Below, one piece after another: positions 45,363-53,887 of a DNA stretch of 64,000 nt (its first letter is position 1; each line of letters begins with the position of its first letter). Below the pieces are notes generated by a model. It made no database searches, had not been told where the DNA came from, and worked only from the letters and a program-made list of their open reading frames with translations. The position numbers and the translations under genes were made by a program. The stretch is from Burkholderia sp. Ac-20365 (lineage in GTDB: Bacteria > Pseudomonadota > Gammaproteobacteria > Burkholderiales > Burkholderiaceae), in assembly GCF_017104715.1 (NCBI RefSeq), contig NZ_JAAGPI010000028.1:1-64000 (forward strand), given 5' to 3'.

Positions 45363-46154
45363 ATGTCGAAAACGGCCAGCCCACTCGTCCCCGTCACATC
45401 CGTGCCGCTCTACGCGCAAATCAAAGATGCGTTGCGCGCGCAGATTCTGGACGGCACTTACGCGCCGCATTCGCAGATGCCGTCCGAGCACGAACTCTGT
45501 GCGATGTTCGGCGTCAGCCGCATCACCGTGCGCCAGGCGCTCGGTGATCTGCAGAAAGAAGGCCTGTTGTTCAAGCTGCATGGCAAAGGCACGTTCGTGT
45601 CCAAACCGAAGGCGTTCCAGAATGTCAGTTCGCTTCAAGGCTTTGCGGAAGCGATGTCGTCGATGGGCTATGAGATCGTCAACCAGTTGCGCAGCTTCCG
45701 CGTGGTCGAGGCCGAGCGCAACGTGGCCGCGCGTCTGGGTCTCGAAGAAGGCGCGCCCGTCATTGAAATCCATCGTGTGCGGCTGCTCAATCGCGAGCCG
45801 GTCTCGCTCGAGTTGACGTGGCTGCCTGAAGCACTCGGCACGCGTCTCGCGAATGCGGACCTCGTTACGCGCGACATCTTCCTGATTTTAGAAAACGACT
45901 GCGGCGTGCCGCTCGGCCATGCGGATGTCGCCATCGACGCGATCCTCGCCGATGACGAAGTCGCCGACGCACTGCGCGTGGAAGAAGGCAGCCCCGTGCT
46001 GCGCATCGACCGCCTCACGCACGACGCGTCGGGCGCGCCTATCGACTACGAGCACCTGTACTTTCGCGGCGATGCGTTCCAGTACCGCTTCCGGATCGAC
46101 CGCGACAAGCCCGCAAAAAACGCGAAAAACAAGGCAACGAGGAAAGCACGATGA
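45363..46154 (+). CDS. GntR regulator, HutC subfamily (UTRA domain)
   Basis: A 263-residue regulator. The N-terminal GntR helix-turn-helix is residues 13-80 (MPSEHELCAMFGVSRITVRQALGDLQKEG), and the UTRA effector domain covers residues 95-245 (PVIEIHRVRLLNREPVSLELTWLP, PVLRIDRLTHDASGAPIDYEHLYFRGD). A basic tail of Lys/Ala follows. It heads the run of genes on the plus strand and overlaps the flavoprotein gene by four bases (ATGA), so it is part of the operon it probably controls. The ligand is unknown. Confidence 0.92.
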   Translation: MSKTASPLVPVTSVPLYAQIKDALRAQILDGTYAPHSQMPSEHELCAMFGVSRITVRQALGDLQKEGLLFKLHGKGTFVSKPKAFQNVSSLQGFAEAMSSMGYEIVNQLRSFRVVEAERNVAARLGLEEGAPVIEIHRVRLLNREPVSLELTWLPEALGTRLANADLVTRDIFLILENDCGVPLGHADVAIDAILADDEVADALRVEEGSPVLRIDRLTHDASGAPIDYEHLYFRGDAFQYRFRIDRDKPAKNAKNKATRKAR

Positions 46155-47917
46155 ATACCCATGTACTCGAATACGACATCGTCGTGGTCGGCGGCGGCAC
46201 GGCGGGTCCGATGGCGGCTGTGAAGGCAAAGGAAAGCAATCCGCAACTGAAAGTACTGCTGCTCGAAAAGGCCAACGTCAAACGCAGCGGCGCGATTTCG
46301 ATGGGCATGGACGGCCTGAACAACGCCGTCATTCCGGGCCACGCCACACCCGAGCAATACACGCGCGAAATCACGATTGCCAATGACGGCATCGTCGATC
46401 AGGCCGCCGTTTATGCCTACGCGAAGCACAGTTTCAAAACGATCGAAGAACTCGACCGCTGGGGCGTGAAGTTCGAAAAGGACGGCACGGGCGATTATGC
46501 GGTGAAGAAAGTGCACCACATGGGTTCGTATGTGTTGCCGATGCCCGAAGGCCACGACATCAAGAAAGTGCTGTACCGGCAACTGAAACGCGCGCGCATC
46601 GCGATCACCAATCGCATCGTGGCGACGCGGCTGTTGACGGACTCGCATGGCAACGTCAACGGCGTATTGGGCTTCGACTGCCGCACGGCGGACTTTTACG
46701 TCGTGCGTGCGAAGGCGGTCATCCTGTCGTGCGGCGCGGCGGGCAGGCTCGGCTTGCCCGCATCGGGCTACCTGATGGGCACATACGAAAACCCCACCAA
46801 CGCGGGCGACGGCTATGCGATGGCGTATCACGCAGGTGCGGCCCTCGCGAACCTCGAATGTTTCCAGATCAACCCGCTGATAAAGGACTATAACGGTCCT
46901 GCCTGCGCATACGTGACAGGACCGCTCGGCGGTTTTACGGCGAACGGCAAAGGCGAACGCTTTATCGAATGCGATTACTGGAGCGGGCAAATGATGTGGG
47001 AGTTCTATCAGGAACTCCAGAGCGGCAATGGTCCTGTTTTTCTGAAGCTCGATCACCTCGCCGAAGAAACCATCCAGACCATCGAGCAGATCCTGCACAC
47101 GAACGAGCGTCCGAGCCGTGGACGCTTTCACGCGGGACGCGGCACCGATTACCGGCAGCAGATGGTCGAAATGCACATCTCCGAGATCGGGTTTTGCAGC
47201 GGGCATAGTGCGTCGGGCGTCTATGTGAACGAGCGCGCGCAAACGTCGGTCGGCGGCCTGTACGCTGCCGGCGATATGGCGGCGGTGCCGCACAACTACA
47301 TGCTCGGCGCGTTCACGTATGGCTGGTTCGCAGGCCAGAATGCAGCCGCGTATGTTGCAGGCCGCGAACTCGCGCCGCTCGATCAGCAACAGATCGACGA
47401 AGAACGCGCGCGTGTCTATGCGCCGCTCGAATGCGAGCATGGGCTCGCGCCCGCGCAGGTCGAATACAAACTGCGCCGCATGGTCAACGATTACCTGCAA
47501 CCGCCAAAGGTCACGCGCAAGATGGAAATCGGCCTCCAACGTTTCGAGGCCATCGCCGATGACATTGCGTCGATCAAGGCCACGCATCCGCATGAACTGA
47601 TGCGCGCCGCCGAAGTACGCGCGATTCGCGATTGCGCCGAGATGGCCGCGCGTGCATCGCTATATCGCACGGAAAGCCGCTGGGGCCTCTATCACCATCG
47701 CGTCGATTATCCGCAGCGTAACGACGCCGACTGGTTCTGCCACACGCATCTGCGCAAGGACGCGACGGGCCGCATGGTCAGCGAAAAGCGCGCCGTCGAG
47801 CCCTACATCGTGCCGCTCGACGAAAGCGAGCGCGGCTCGTACAGCAACCTGCGCATTCACGACGCTACGCCCAATCCGCACGCGAACGCCCACGCGCTCG
47901 CCGATGCCACCGCCTGA
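46151..47917 (+). CDS. AprA-like FAD-dependent oxidoreductase (fumarate reductase/APS reductase alpha family)
   Basis: A 588-residue flavoprotein. Dinucleotide motif VVVGGGTAGPMAAVKAKE, HMGSYVLPMPEGHDIKKVLYR, flavin segment GGLYAAGDMAAVPHNYMLGA and a C-terminal helical domain. The family joins succinate dehydrogenase, fumarate reductase and the alpha subunit of adenylylsulfate reductase, and the paired small ferredoxin downstream points to the AprA side. I cannot show the APS-binding residues, and sulfate-reduction genes (sat, qmo) are absent, so a true APS reductase is not claimed. It probably oxidises or reduces an imported compound, passing electrons to the ferredoxin. Start by ATGA overlap with the regulator. 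Confidence 0.85.
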   Translation: MNTHVLEYDIVVVGGGTAGPMAAVKAKESNPQLKVLLLEKANVKRSGAISMGMDGLNNAVIPGHATPEQYTREITIANDGIVDQAAVYAYAKHSFKTIEELDRWGVKFEKDGTGDYAVKKVHHMGSYVLPMPEGHDIKKVLYRQLKRARIAITNRIVATRLLTDSHGNVNGVLGFDCRTADFYVVRAKAVILSCGAAGRLGLPASGYLMGTYENPTNAGDGYAMAYHAGAALANLECFQINPLIKDYNGPACAYVTGPLGGFTANGKGERFIECDYWSGQMMWEFYQELQSGNGPVFLKLDHLAEETIQTIEQILHTNERPSRGRFHAGRGTDYRQQMVEMHISEIGFCSGHSASGVYVNERAQTSVGGLYAAGDMAAVPHNYMLGAFTYGWFAGQNAAAYVAGRELAPLDQQQIDEERARVYAPLECEHGLAPAQVEYKLRRMVNDYLQPPKVTRKMEIGLQRFEAIADDIASIKATHPHELMRAAEVRAIRDCAEMAARASLYRTESRWGLYHHRVDYPQRNDADWFCHTHLRKDATGRMVSEKRAVEPYIVPLDESERGSYSNLRIHDATPNPHANAHALADATA

Positions 47918-47931
47918 CAGGAGCACCCACG

Positions 47932-48177
47932 ATGTCCTTTACTCCACACGACATTCTTCATCGAAGCTCAGCGCCCGTCACGATCGACGAAAGCAAATGC
48001 ATCGCCGATAAAGGCTGCACGGTATGCGTCGACGTGTGCCCGCTCGATCTGCTCGCGATCGACGTCAGCAAAGGAAAAGCCTACATGCAGTTCGACGAAT
48101 GCTGGTACTGCATGCCGTGCGAACAGGATTGCCCGACAGGTGCGGTGAAAGTCGATATTCCGTATCTGTTGCGCTGA
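47932..48177 (+). CDS. 2x[4Fe-4S] ferredoxin subunit, AprB-like
   Basis: An 81-residue ferredoxin. The first cluster motif is CIADKGCTVCVDVCP (Cys-x5-Cys-x2-Cys-x3-Cys-Pro) and the second CWYCMPCEQDCP (CxxCxxCxxxCP). The unusual spacing of the first motif recalls APS reductase beta, but that subunit is nearly twice as long and has a C-terminal tail that is missing here. It lies 14 bases after the flavoprotein gene and should be its electron-transfer partner. Confidence 0.88.
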   Translation: MSFTPHDILHRSSAPVTIDESKCIADKGCTVCVDVCPLDLLAIDVSKGKAYMQFDECWYCMPCEQDCPTGAVKVDIPYLLR

Positions 48178-48218
48178 AGCGATCTCACATCATCCATACC
48201 AACGAAAGAGCCGACAAC

Positions 48219-49658
48219 ATGACCACTCGCTACGCTCTGCCCCGCCTGCTTTCCATCGCCATTGCTCCTTTTGTGTTCGCACTCGCGGCAAACGCGGCAC
48301 ACGCTGAAACGATCCGCGTTGCCATCGGCACGCAGGACACGACCATCAACTGCGCGACCGGCGGTCTGCTGATCCGCGAACTGCATCTGCTCGACAAGTA
48401 TCTGCCGCATACGGGCAAGTACAAGGACGTGACCTACGACGTGCAATGGAAGGACTTCACGTCCGGTGCGCCGATCACCAACGAGATGGTCGCGGGCAAG
48501 CTCGACTTCGGCGTGATGGCGGATTTTCCGGGCTCGCTGAATGGCGCGGCGTTCCAGAAGGCGGGACGCAAGAGCGTGTTCATCACCGTGCTGTCGGGCA
48601 GCGTGGATGGCAGCGGAAACGGCATCGTCGTGCCTGACAATTCGTCGATACGCTCGATCGCCGATCTCAAGGGCAAAACGATCTCCGTGCCGTTCGCGTC
48701 GACAGCACACGGCATGTTGCTGCGCGCGATCAAGGCACAAGGCTGGAACCCGGATACCGACGTGAACATCATCACGCAGGCGCCGGAAGTGGCGGGCAGC
48801 GCGCTAAAGGCGAACAAGATCGACGCACACGCGGACTTCGTGCCGTTCGCCGATCTGTTTCCGTATCGCGGCATCGCGCGCAAGATCTACGACGGCGCGC
48901 AAAGCCACGCGCCGACGTATCACGGCGCGCTCGTCGATTCGGCCTATGCGCAGAAGTATCCCGAAGTGGTGGTCGCGTACCTGCGCGCCGCCATCGAGGC
49001 AAACCGGCTGATCGCGCAAGACCCCGAAAAATACAGCTTGCTGATCCAGAAAACGACGGGCATCGAAGCCGCTGTCGACTATCTGTATCACGGCCCGCTC
49101 GGTCTGCAAACGCGCGATCTCACCTGGAAGCCGGAGTACCGCCAGGCCACGGCGACGGCCATCGAAACGCTCAAGCTGCTGAAGAAGACCGACGTCGATC
49201 TGGATGTGAACACCTTCATCGACGACCGCTATATCCGCGAAGCATTCAGGCAATCCGGCCTCGACTACGACGCCGCGCTGAAGAACTACGCGAAGCAGCC
49301 GCTTGTCGCCAACGACGCAGTAACCGGCAAACCGATCCGCGATTTCAACGATGTCGCCCAGGTCTGGCTCGACAGCGAAGCGAAGGTCCGCAATTACGTA
49401 TCGGCGGATGAAGCGTTCGCCGCGCTCGCCAAGGCCGAACAGTCGGGCGGCAAGGCGCGGGCTGTGTTCGTCCATGACCATACAAGCGGGCTGAAGCTGT
49501 TCGCGGACCAGGCGTGGTACGTGAAGGACGCACATGGCGCGATCACCGCGTTCCTGCTGAAAGCCACAGCCGACCGCTACGCGCAGCAGGTTTCCGGTTC
49601 CGTCGTCGAGTATGCGGCCGCGAAAACGGGCGCAGCACAAGCCGTCGCGTCGCGCTGA
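48219..49658 (+). CDS. ABC substrate-binding protein (NrtA/SsuA-like) with C-terminal NosL-like domain
   Basis: A 479-residue periplasmic protein. Signal peptide 1-29 (AHA/ET). Residues 30-355 form an NMT1/SsuA-type binding fold (MVAGKLDFGVMADFPGSL, SIADLKGKTISVPFASTAHGMLL). Residues about 365-465 do not belong to that fold: KVRNYVSADEAFAALAKAE, ARAVFVHDHTSG and DQAWYVKD...GAITAFLLKATADRY follow the pattern of NosL-type domains. NosL proteins bind Cu(I), but the N-terminal Cys/Met ligands of NosL are not apparent here. ABC binding proteins of this class are usually about 330 residues, so the extension is real. Start at 48219. It heads the ABC importer genes. Confidence 0.85.
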   Translation: MTTRYALPRLLSIAIAPFVFALAANAAHAETIRVAIGTQDTTINCATGGLLIRELHLLDKYLPHTGKYKDVTYDVQWKDFTSGAPITNEMVAGKLDFGVMADFPGSLNGAAFQKAGRKSVFITVLSGSVDGSGNGIVVPDNSSIRSIADLKGKTISVPFASTAHGMLLRAIKAQGWNPDTDVNIITQAPEVAGSALKANKIDAHADFVPFADLFPYRGIARKIYDGAQSHAPTYHGALVDSAYAQKYPEVVVAYLRAAIEANRLIAQDPEKYSLLIQKTTGIEAAVDYLYHGPLGLQTRDLTWKPEYRQATATAIETLKLLKKTDVDLDVNTFIDDRYIREAFRQSGLDYDAALKNYAKQPLVANDAVTGKPIRDFNDVAQVWLDSEAKVRNYVSADEAFAALAKAEQSGGKARAVFVHDHTSGLKLFADQAWYVKDAHGAITAFLLKATADRYAQQVSGSVVEYAAAKTGAAQAVASR

Positions 49659-49695
49659 ACGCATCGCATCGTCACGCAACATCGGGAGAACATCT

Positions 49696-50541
49696 ATGGC
49701 TGCGATCTTCGGGATCGACGACAGACGCACATCGGCACGCGAGCGCCCGCCGCTCCTCTCGCCGTCGGCAGTACGTCGCGCGTGGCGCGCGGCATCGCTC
49801 GCGATGTGCGTCGCGCTGTGGCAACTGGCCGTGCACTTCAAGGTGTCGGCGGGTTTCATCACGTTCGCGAACGTGCCCGCGCCTTCCGATACGCTGCCCG
49901 CGTTGTGGTCGCTGCTGCACTCCCCCAAACTGCCGATGCATCTCGCCGCGAGCATCTGGCGCGTGCTGGCGGGCTTCTGCGCGGCAGCCGTGGTGGGTAT
50001 CGGGCTGGGGCTCGCGATCGGCCGCTATCGCGCCGTCGAAGATACCGCGCTGCCCGCGCTCGAAGTGCTGCGCCCGATTCCCGCCGTCGCGTGGATACCG
50101 CTCGCGATCCTGATGTTTCCGTCGTCGGAACTCAGCATGATGTTCATCACGTTCATCGGCGCGCTGTTTCCGATTCTGCTCAACACCGTGCATGGCGTCG
50201 AAGGCGTCGATCCGCGTCTCGTCGCAACGGCGCGCAGCCTCGGCACGAAACCGCTCGCGCTCTATACGGAAGTCGTGCTGCCGGGCGCGGCGCCCGCCAT
50301 TTTCACGGGCCTTGCTATCGGCATGGGGACCGCCTGGTTCTGCCTCGTGACCGCGGAGATGATCGCGGGCCAGTATGGCATCGGCTACTTCACGTGGGAG
50401 TCGTACACGTTGCAGAACTACCCGGACATCGTCGTCGGCATGGCGTTGATCGGCGCGCTTGGAATGGGCAGCAGTGTGCTCGTCAAGCGACTGGGCGTTG
50501 CGCTCACGCCGTGGTATCGATTGCAGGAGACCCGCCGATGA
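49696..50541 (+). CDS. ABC transporter permease, SsuC/TauC-like
   Basis: A 281-residue inner-membrane permease with about six helices and the EAA-type coupling loop (DPRLVATARSLGTKPLALYTEVVLPGAAPAIFTGL). Family members import sulfonates, nitrate or related anions. Start at 49696 with GGGAGAA upstream. The stop overlaps the ATPase start (ATGA). Confidence 0.93.
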   Translation: MAAIFGIDDRRTSARERPPLLSPSAVRRAWRAASLAMCVALWQLAVHFKVSAGFITFANVPAPSDTLPALWSLLHSPKLPMHLAASIWRVLAGFCAAAVVGIGLGLAIGRYRAVEDTALPALEVLRPIPAVAWIPLAILMFPSSELSMMFITFIGALFPILLNTVHGVEGVDPRLVATARSLGTKPLALYTEVVLPGAAPAIFTGLAIGMGTAWFCLVTAEMIAGQYGIGYFTWESYTLQNYPDIVVGMALIGALGMGSSVLVKRLGVALTPWYRLQETRR

Positions 50542-51329
50542 GCACCGTCGTCCTTCAAACTGCCAGCGTGCCCGCGAGTATCCGCGTGCGCGACCTCGCC
50601 GTCGAACTCGGGCCGCCGCATGCACGCATCGCCACGCTCGACGGGCTAGACGTCGATATCGCGCCCGGTCAGTTCGTCTGCGTGCTCGGCCCTTCCGGCT
50701 GCGGCAAATCGACACTGCTTGGCGCGATCGCTGGTCACATCGCGGCCTCGCAGGGCTCGATCGCCGTGGACGATGAAACCGTCGATCGCCCTCATCCCGA
50801 ACGCGGTCTGGTGTTTCAGCAGCACACGCTGTTTCCGTGGAAGCGCGTGATCGACAACGTCGCGTTCGGCCTCAAGATGAAGGGACTCCGCGCGAACGAG
50901 CGGCGCGCGCAAGCGGCCGAATTGCTGGAGCTTGTCGGACTTGGCGGCTTCGATGCGCACTATCCGGCGCAGCTATCGGGCGGCATGCAGCAACGCGTGG
51001 AGATCGCGCGCGTGCTGATTAACCGGCCTCGCGTGCTGCTGATGGACGAGCCGTTCGGCGCGCTCGACGCGCAAACGCGACGCATGATGCAGAGTCTCTT
51101 GCTCGATATCTGGGCAAAGGTGCGCACCACCGTCGTGTTCGTCACGCATGATATCGAAGAAGCGCTGTTTCTCGCCGACCGCATCCTGATGCTGTCGCAA
51201 CGGCCCGCACGCGTGATTGCCGATATTGCCGTACCGCTGCCGCGTCCGCGCCGCGACGACACGACGCTCGATCCCGCGTTCATCGATATCAAACGCCAGT
51301 GCCTTGCGCTGCTGCGCGAAACGGCATGA
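50538..51329 (+). CDS. ABC transporter ATP-binding protein, SsuB/TauB-like
   Basis: A 263-residue ATPase. Walker A GPSGCGKST, Q-loop VFQQHTLFPWKRVIDNVAFG, signature LSGGMQQRVEIAR, Walker B VLLMDEPFGALD and the H-loop His in FVTHDIEEAL. Complete and typical. It energises the permease encoded just before it. Confidence 0.96.
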   Translation: MSTVVLQTASVPASIRVRDLAVELGPPHARIATLDGLDVDIAPGQFVCVLGPSGCGKSTLLGAIAGHIAASQGSIAVDDETVDRPHPERGLVFQQHTLFPWKRVIDNVAFGLKMKGLRANERRAQAAELLELVGLGGFDAHYPAQLSGGMQQRVEIARVLINRPRVLLMDEPFGALDAQTRRMMQSLLLDIWAKVRTTVVFVTHDIEEALFLADRILMLSQRPARVIADIAVPLPRPRRDDTTLDPAFIDIKRQCLALLRETA

Positions 51330-52354
51330 CGCCGCGCCCATTTACTCTCGAATCGTTCATGACCGAGCCGACCTTTCTGACTTACGATCCCCACTCACTC
51401 GCGCCGGAAGCGGCTGCGTTACTGCCGCGTCTCGCCGATGCGGACGCTGTCGTGCGACGCATCGCGTTGCTCGAACTCGCCGATCTCGAAGATCCCGACG
51501 CGCTGCAACCCATCGTCGCCGCGCTGAAACACGACACATCCGCCGACGTGCGCAGCGAAGCGGCGCGCGTACTCGGCGCATGGGAACAACGGGAGATCGT
51601 CGCTGCATTGTGCGAAGCGTTGACAGATGCAGAACGAGACGTGCGCGTAGCCGCTGCATCCAGTCTGTCGGCATTGAAAGATGCGTCTTCCGGTGACGTG
51701 CTGTGCGATTGGATCGACCATCCCGAGCCCTTCGTGCAAGCGTCCATCTTGCGTGCGTTGCGCGAGTTGCGTTACGCCGACGCATTTTCGAGTGCCGTGC
51801 GCGCGCTCGATCACGATGATGCCGACGTGCGCGTCGAAGCCGTCGGCGTGCTCGGCTGGCTCAAGGACACGCGCGCGCTCGCGCCGCTAGCGCGTGTCGC
51901 GACGCACGACACGAACGCGGAGATTCGTCGCGCGGCTGTTGGCGCATTGGGCTTTGCGCACGAAAGCGATGGCGCGACATCGGCCGCGCTTCTGCACGCG
52001 TTGAAGGATCCTGCGTGGCAAGTACGCGAGGAAGCGGCGACCACGCTAGGCAAGCTACACGCCCAAGCCGCGCTCGATGCACTGATCGCCGCGCTCGATG
52101 ACGCCTATTGGCAAGTGCGGCTGCGCGCTGCCCGTTCGTTGGGCCAACTGGCTGACCGCGCCGCCGCGCAACCGCTCGTCACGCTGCTATCGCATGCAAT
52201 CAGCAACTTGCGCAAGGAAGCCGCGCTCGCGCTCGGCGAACTGCGTGATCCGTCGACCAAAGACGCGCTCGAGCATGCGTTAAACGACGCCGACCCCGAG
52301 GTCCGTAAAGCCGTGCGAATTGCGCTACAGCAGATCGGAGACAACGCGCGATGA
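51326..52354 (+). CDS. HEAT-repeat protein
   Basis: A 342-residue protein made of PBS-lyase/HEAT-like repeats of about 31 residues (e.g. DPAWQVREEAATTLGKLHAQAALDALIAAL, DAYWQVRLRAARSLGQLADRAAAQPLVTLL); I count about nine. No signal peptide, so it is cytoplasmic. HEAT arrays of this type act as scaffolds or in cofactor/protein maturation. The start by ATGA overlap at 51326 is preferred; an ATG at 51359 is also possible. It is locked between the ABC ATPase and the DUF971 gene by four-base overlaps on both sides, which argues for a common function. Confidence 0.85.
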   Translation: MTPRPFTLESFMTEPTFLTYDPHSLAPEAAALLPRLADADAVVRRIALLELADLEDPDALQPIVAALKHDTSADVRSEAARVLGAWEQREIVAALCEALTDAERDVRVAAASSLSALKDASSGDVLCDWIDHPEPFVQASILRALRELRYADAFSSAVRALDHDDADVRVEAVGVLGWLKDTRALAPLARVATHDTNAEIRRAAVGALGFAHESDGATSAALLHALKDPAWQVREEAATTLGKLHAQAALDALIAALDDAYWQVRLRAARSLGQLADRAAAQPLVTLLSHAISNLRKEAALALGELRDPSTKDALEHALNDADPEVRKAVRIALQQIGDNAR

Positions 52355-52632
52355 AAGCACCTGAGCAGATCGAAATCGACAGGAAAACGGTCACGCTGCA
52401 TTGGCCCGACGGTTCGACGAGGCGCATTGCGCATCGCGTGCTGCGGCAACTCTGCCCGTGCGCAGAGTGCAAGCGCAGTCGCCTCGATGGCGCGCAGTCT
52501 GCCGTGCCCGACGACATCGCCGTGCTGGAGCTTCGCCCTGCCGGATACGGCGTACAGCTTCTATTCAGCGACAAGCATGAACGCGGCATCTTTCCATGGG
52601 CCCTTCTGCAGCAACTGCCCACAGCATCATGA
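52351..52632 (+). CDS. DUF971 (gamma-butyrobetaine-hydroxylase-like N-domain) protein
   Basis: A 93-residue single-domain protein. The family motif LRQLCPCAECKRSR carries three Cys of the usual metal-binding arrangement, and WPDGSTRRI and the closing FSDKHERGIFPWALLQQL are typical. DUF971 is found alone or fused to Mrp/NBP35-type iron-sulfur carriers, which hints at a role in Fe-S or metal handling for the flavoprotein/ferredoxin pair. Translationally coupled to the HEAT gene. Last gene before a 159-base gap. Confidence 0.85.
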   Translation: MKAPEQIEIDRKTVTLHWPDGSTRRIAHRVLRQLCPCAECKRSRLDGAQSAVPDDIAVLELRPAGYGVQLLFSDKHERGIFPWALLQQLPTAS

Positions 52633-52791
52633 AGCGCCGCGTCTAACATGCGCACCCGATATCTTTATCTGAATTTACTATTTAATTTTTGCATAACGCG
52701 CTGATAACCTGAATTCGACCTGTGGACGCCGTGTGCGTCTGCTTTCACACTCAAACGTCCGTCGAAGCGGAACATACGGCAAGGAGCCAAC
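52633..52791 (+). promoter_or_regulatory. AT-rich promoter gap between the two halves of the sulfur cluster
   Basis: A markedly AT-rich core (about 52662-52700, including TTTACTATTTAATTTTTGC and ATAACG) interrupts an otherwise tightly overlapping gene run. This suggests a second promoter for the monooxygenase-to-rhodanese part. I see no terminator after the DUF971 gene. Confidence 0.45.
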
Positions 52792-53868
52792 GTGAGCGTC
52801 GAATTCATCGGCATGATCCAGCAGCGCAAGGTATCGGAAACGCATCTCCCGCAAGGCCCGGCGATCGATACCGACTACGTGCGCACCTTCGCGCAGGCCC
52901 ACGAAAACGCGGGCTTCGACCGCATCCTGGTGCCGCATAGCTCGACGAGCCCCGATGCGACGATCACGATTGCCTATGCCGCAAGCGTCACGTCGCGCGT
53001 GAATTTCATGCTCGCGCATCGTCCGGGGTTTGTCGCGCCGACGCTGGCCGCACGGCAACTCGCCACACTCGATCATTTCTCCGGCGGACGTCTCGCCGTG
53101 CACTTCATCTCCGGCGGCAGTGACGAAGACCAGCGCCGCGACGGCGACTATCTCTCGCACGACGAACGCTATGCACGCACCGACGAGTATCTGCAGATTC
53201 TGCGGCGTGTCTGGACCGAAAACGAACCGTTCGATCATGAAGGCCGTTTCTATCGCTTCGAAAAGGCCTTCTCCGACGTCAAGCCGAAACAGACGCCGCA
53301 TGTGCCGATCTATTTCGGCGGCGCATCAGGCGCTGCCCTCACGGTTGCGGGCAAGCATGCCGATGTCTACGCGCTGTGGGGTGAATCGAAGCAGCAGGTC
53401 GCGGAACTGATCGCGCGCGTGCGCGCCGAAGCCGCGAAACACGGCCGCGATGTGCGCTTCTCCGTGTCGTTCCGTCCGATCCTTGCATCGACGGAAAAGG
53501 CCGCGTGGGAACGCGCCGAACACATTCTGGAAGAGACGCGGCGCCTGCGCGTCGAACAGGGCTTTTCGCGCAGCGGCCCGCAGCAGAGCGAAGGCGCAAA
53601 ACGTCTGCTCGCGGCATCCGGTGACGGCGTGCGTGCCGACGACCGGTTGTGGACAGCTGTCGCGAAGGAAATCGGCGGACGCTCGAATTCGACTGCGCTG
53701 GTCGGCACGCCTGCACAGGTCGCGCAAACGCTCTCCGAATACTATGAACTCGGCGTGACGACGTTTCTCGTGCGCGGCTTCGATCCGCTCGAAGATGCGA
53801 TCGACTATGGCCGCGAACTGATTCCCGCGACGCGCGAACTCACGTCCCGCGCCCGCCGCGCGGCGTGA
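52792..53868 (+). CDS. FMNH2-dependent monooxygenase, alkanesulfonate-monooxygenase (SsuD)-like
   Basis: A 358-residue bacterial-luciferase-family TIM barrel. SsuD-like blocks: HENAGFDRILVPHSS, ARQLATLDHFSGGRLAVHFISGGSDEDQRRDGDYLSHDERYARTDE (53052-53190) and PIYFGGASGAA. Such enzymes use reduced FMN and oxygen to break C-S bonds in sulfonates or sulfones and release sulfite. Start is GTG with AAGGAG six bases upstream. It is slightly shorter than SsuD (about 380), and no FMN reductase gene is in the window, so the reductase must come from elsewhere. Confidence 0.9.
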   Translation: MSVEFIGMIQQRKVSETHLPQGPAIDTDYVRTFAQAHENAGFDRILVPHSSTSPDATITIAYAASVTSRVNFMLAHRPGFVAPTLAARQLATLDHFSGGRLAVHFISGGSDEDQRRDGDYLSHDERYARTDEYLQILRRVWTENEPFDHEGRFYRFEKAFSDVKPKQTPHVPIYFGGASGAALTVAGKHADVYALWGESKQQVAELIARVRAEAAKHGRDVRFSVSFRPILASTEKAAWERAEHILEETRRLRVEQGFSRSGPQQSEGAKRLLAASGDGVRADDRLWTAVAKEIGGRSNSTALVGTPAQVAQTLSEYYELGVTTFLVRGFDPLEDAIDYGRELIPATRELTSRARRAA

Positions 53869-53887
53869 TAACGGAGCAGACCAGCAT

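Noticed and set aside
46151..48177. Dissimilatory APS reductase (AprAB)
   Set aside because: Family resemblance is real, but the beta subunit is far too short and sat, qmo and dsr genes are absent, so the specific function is not supported.
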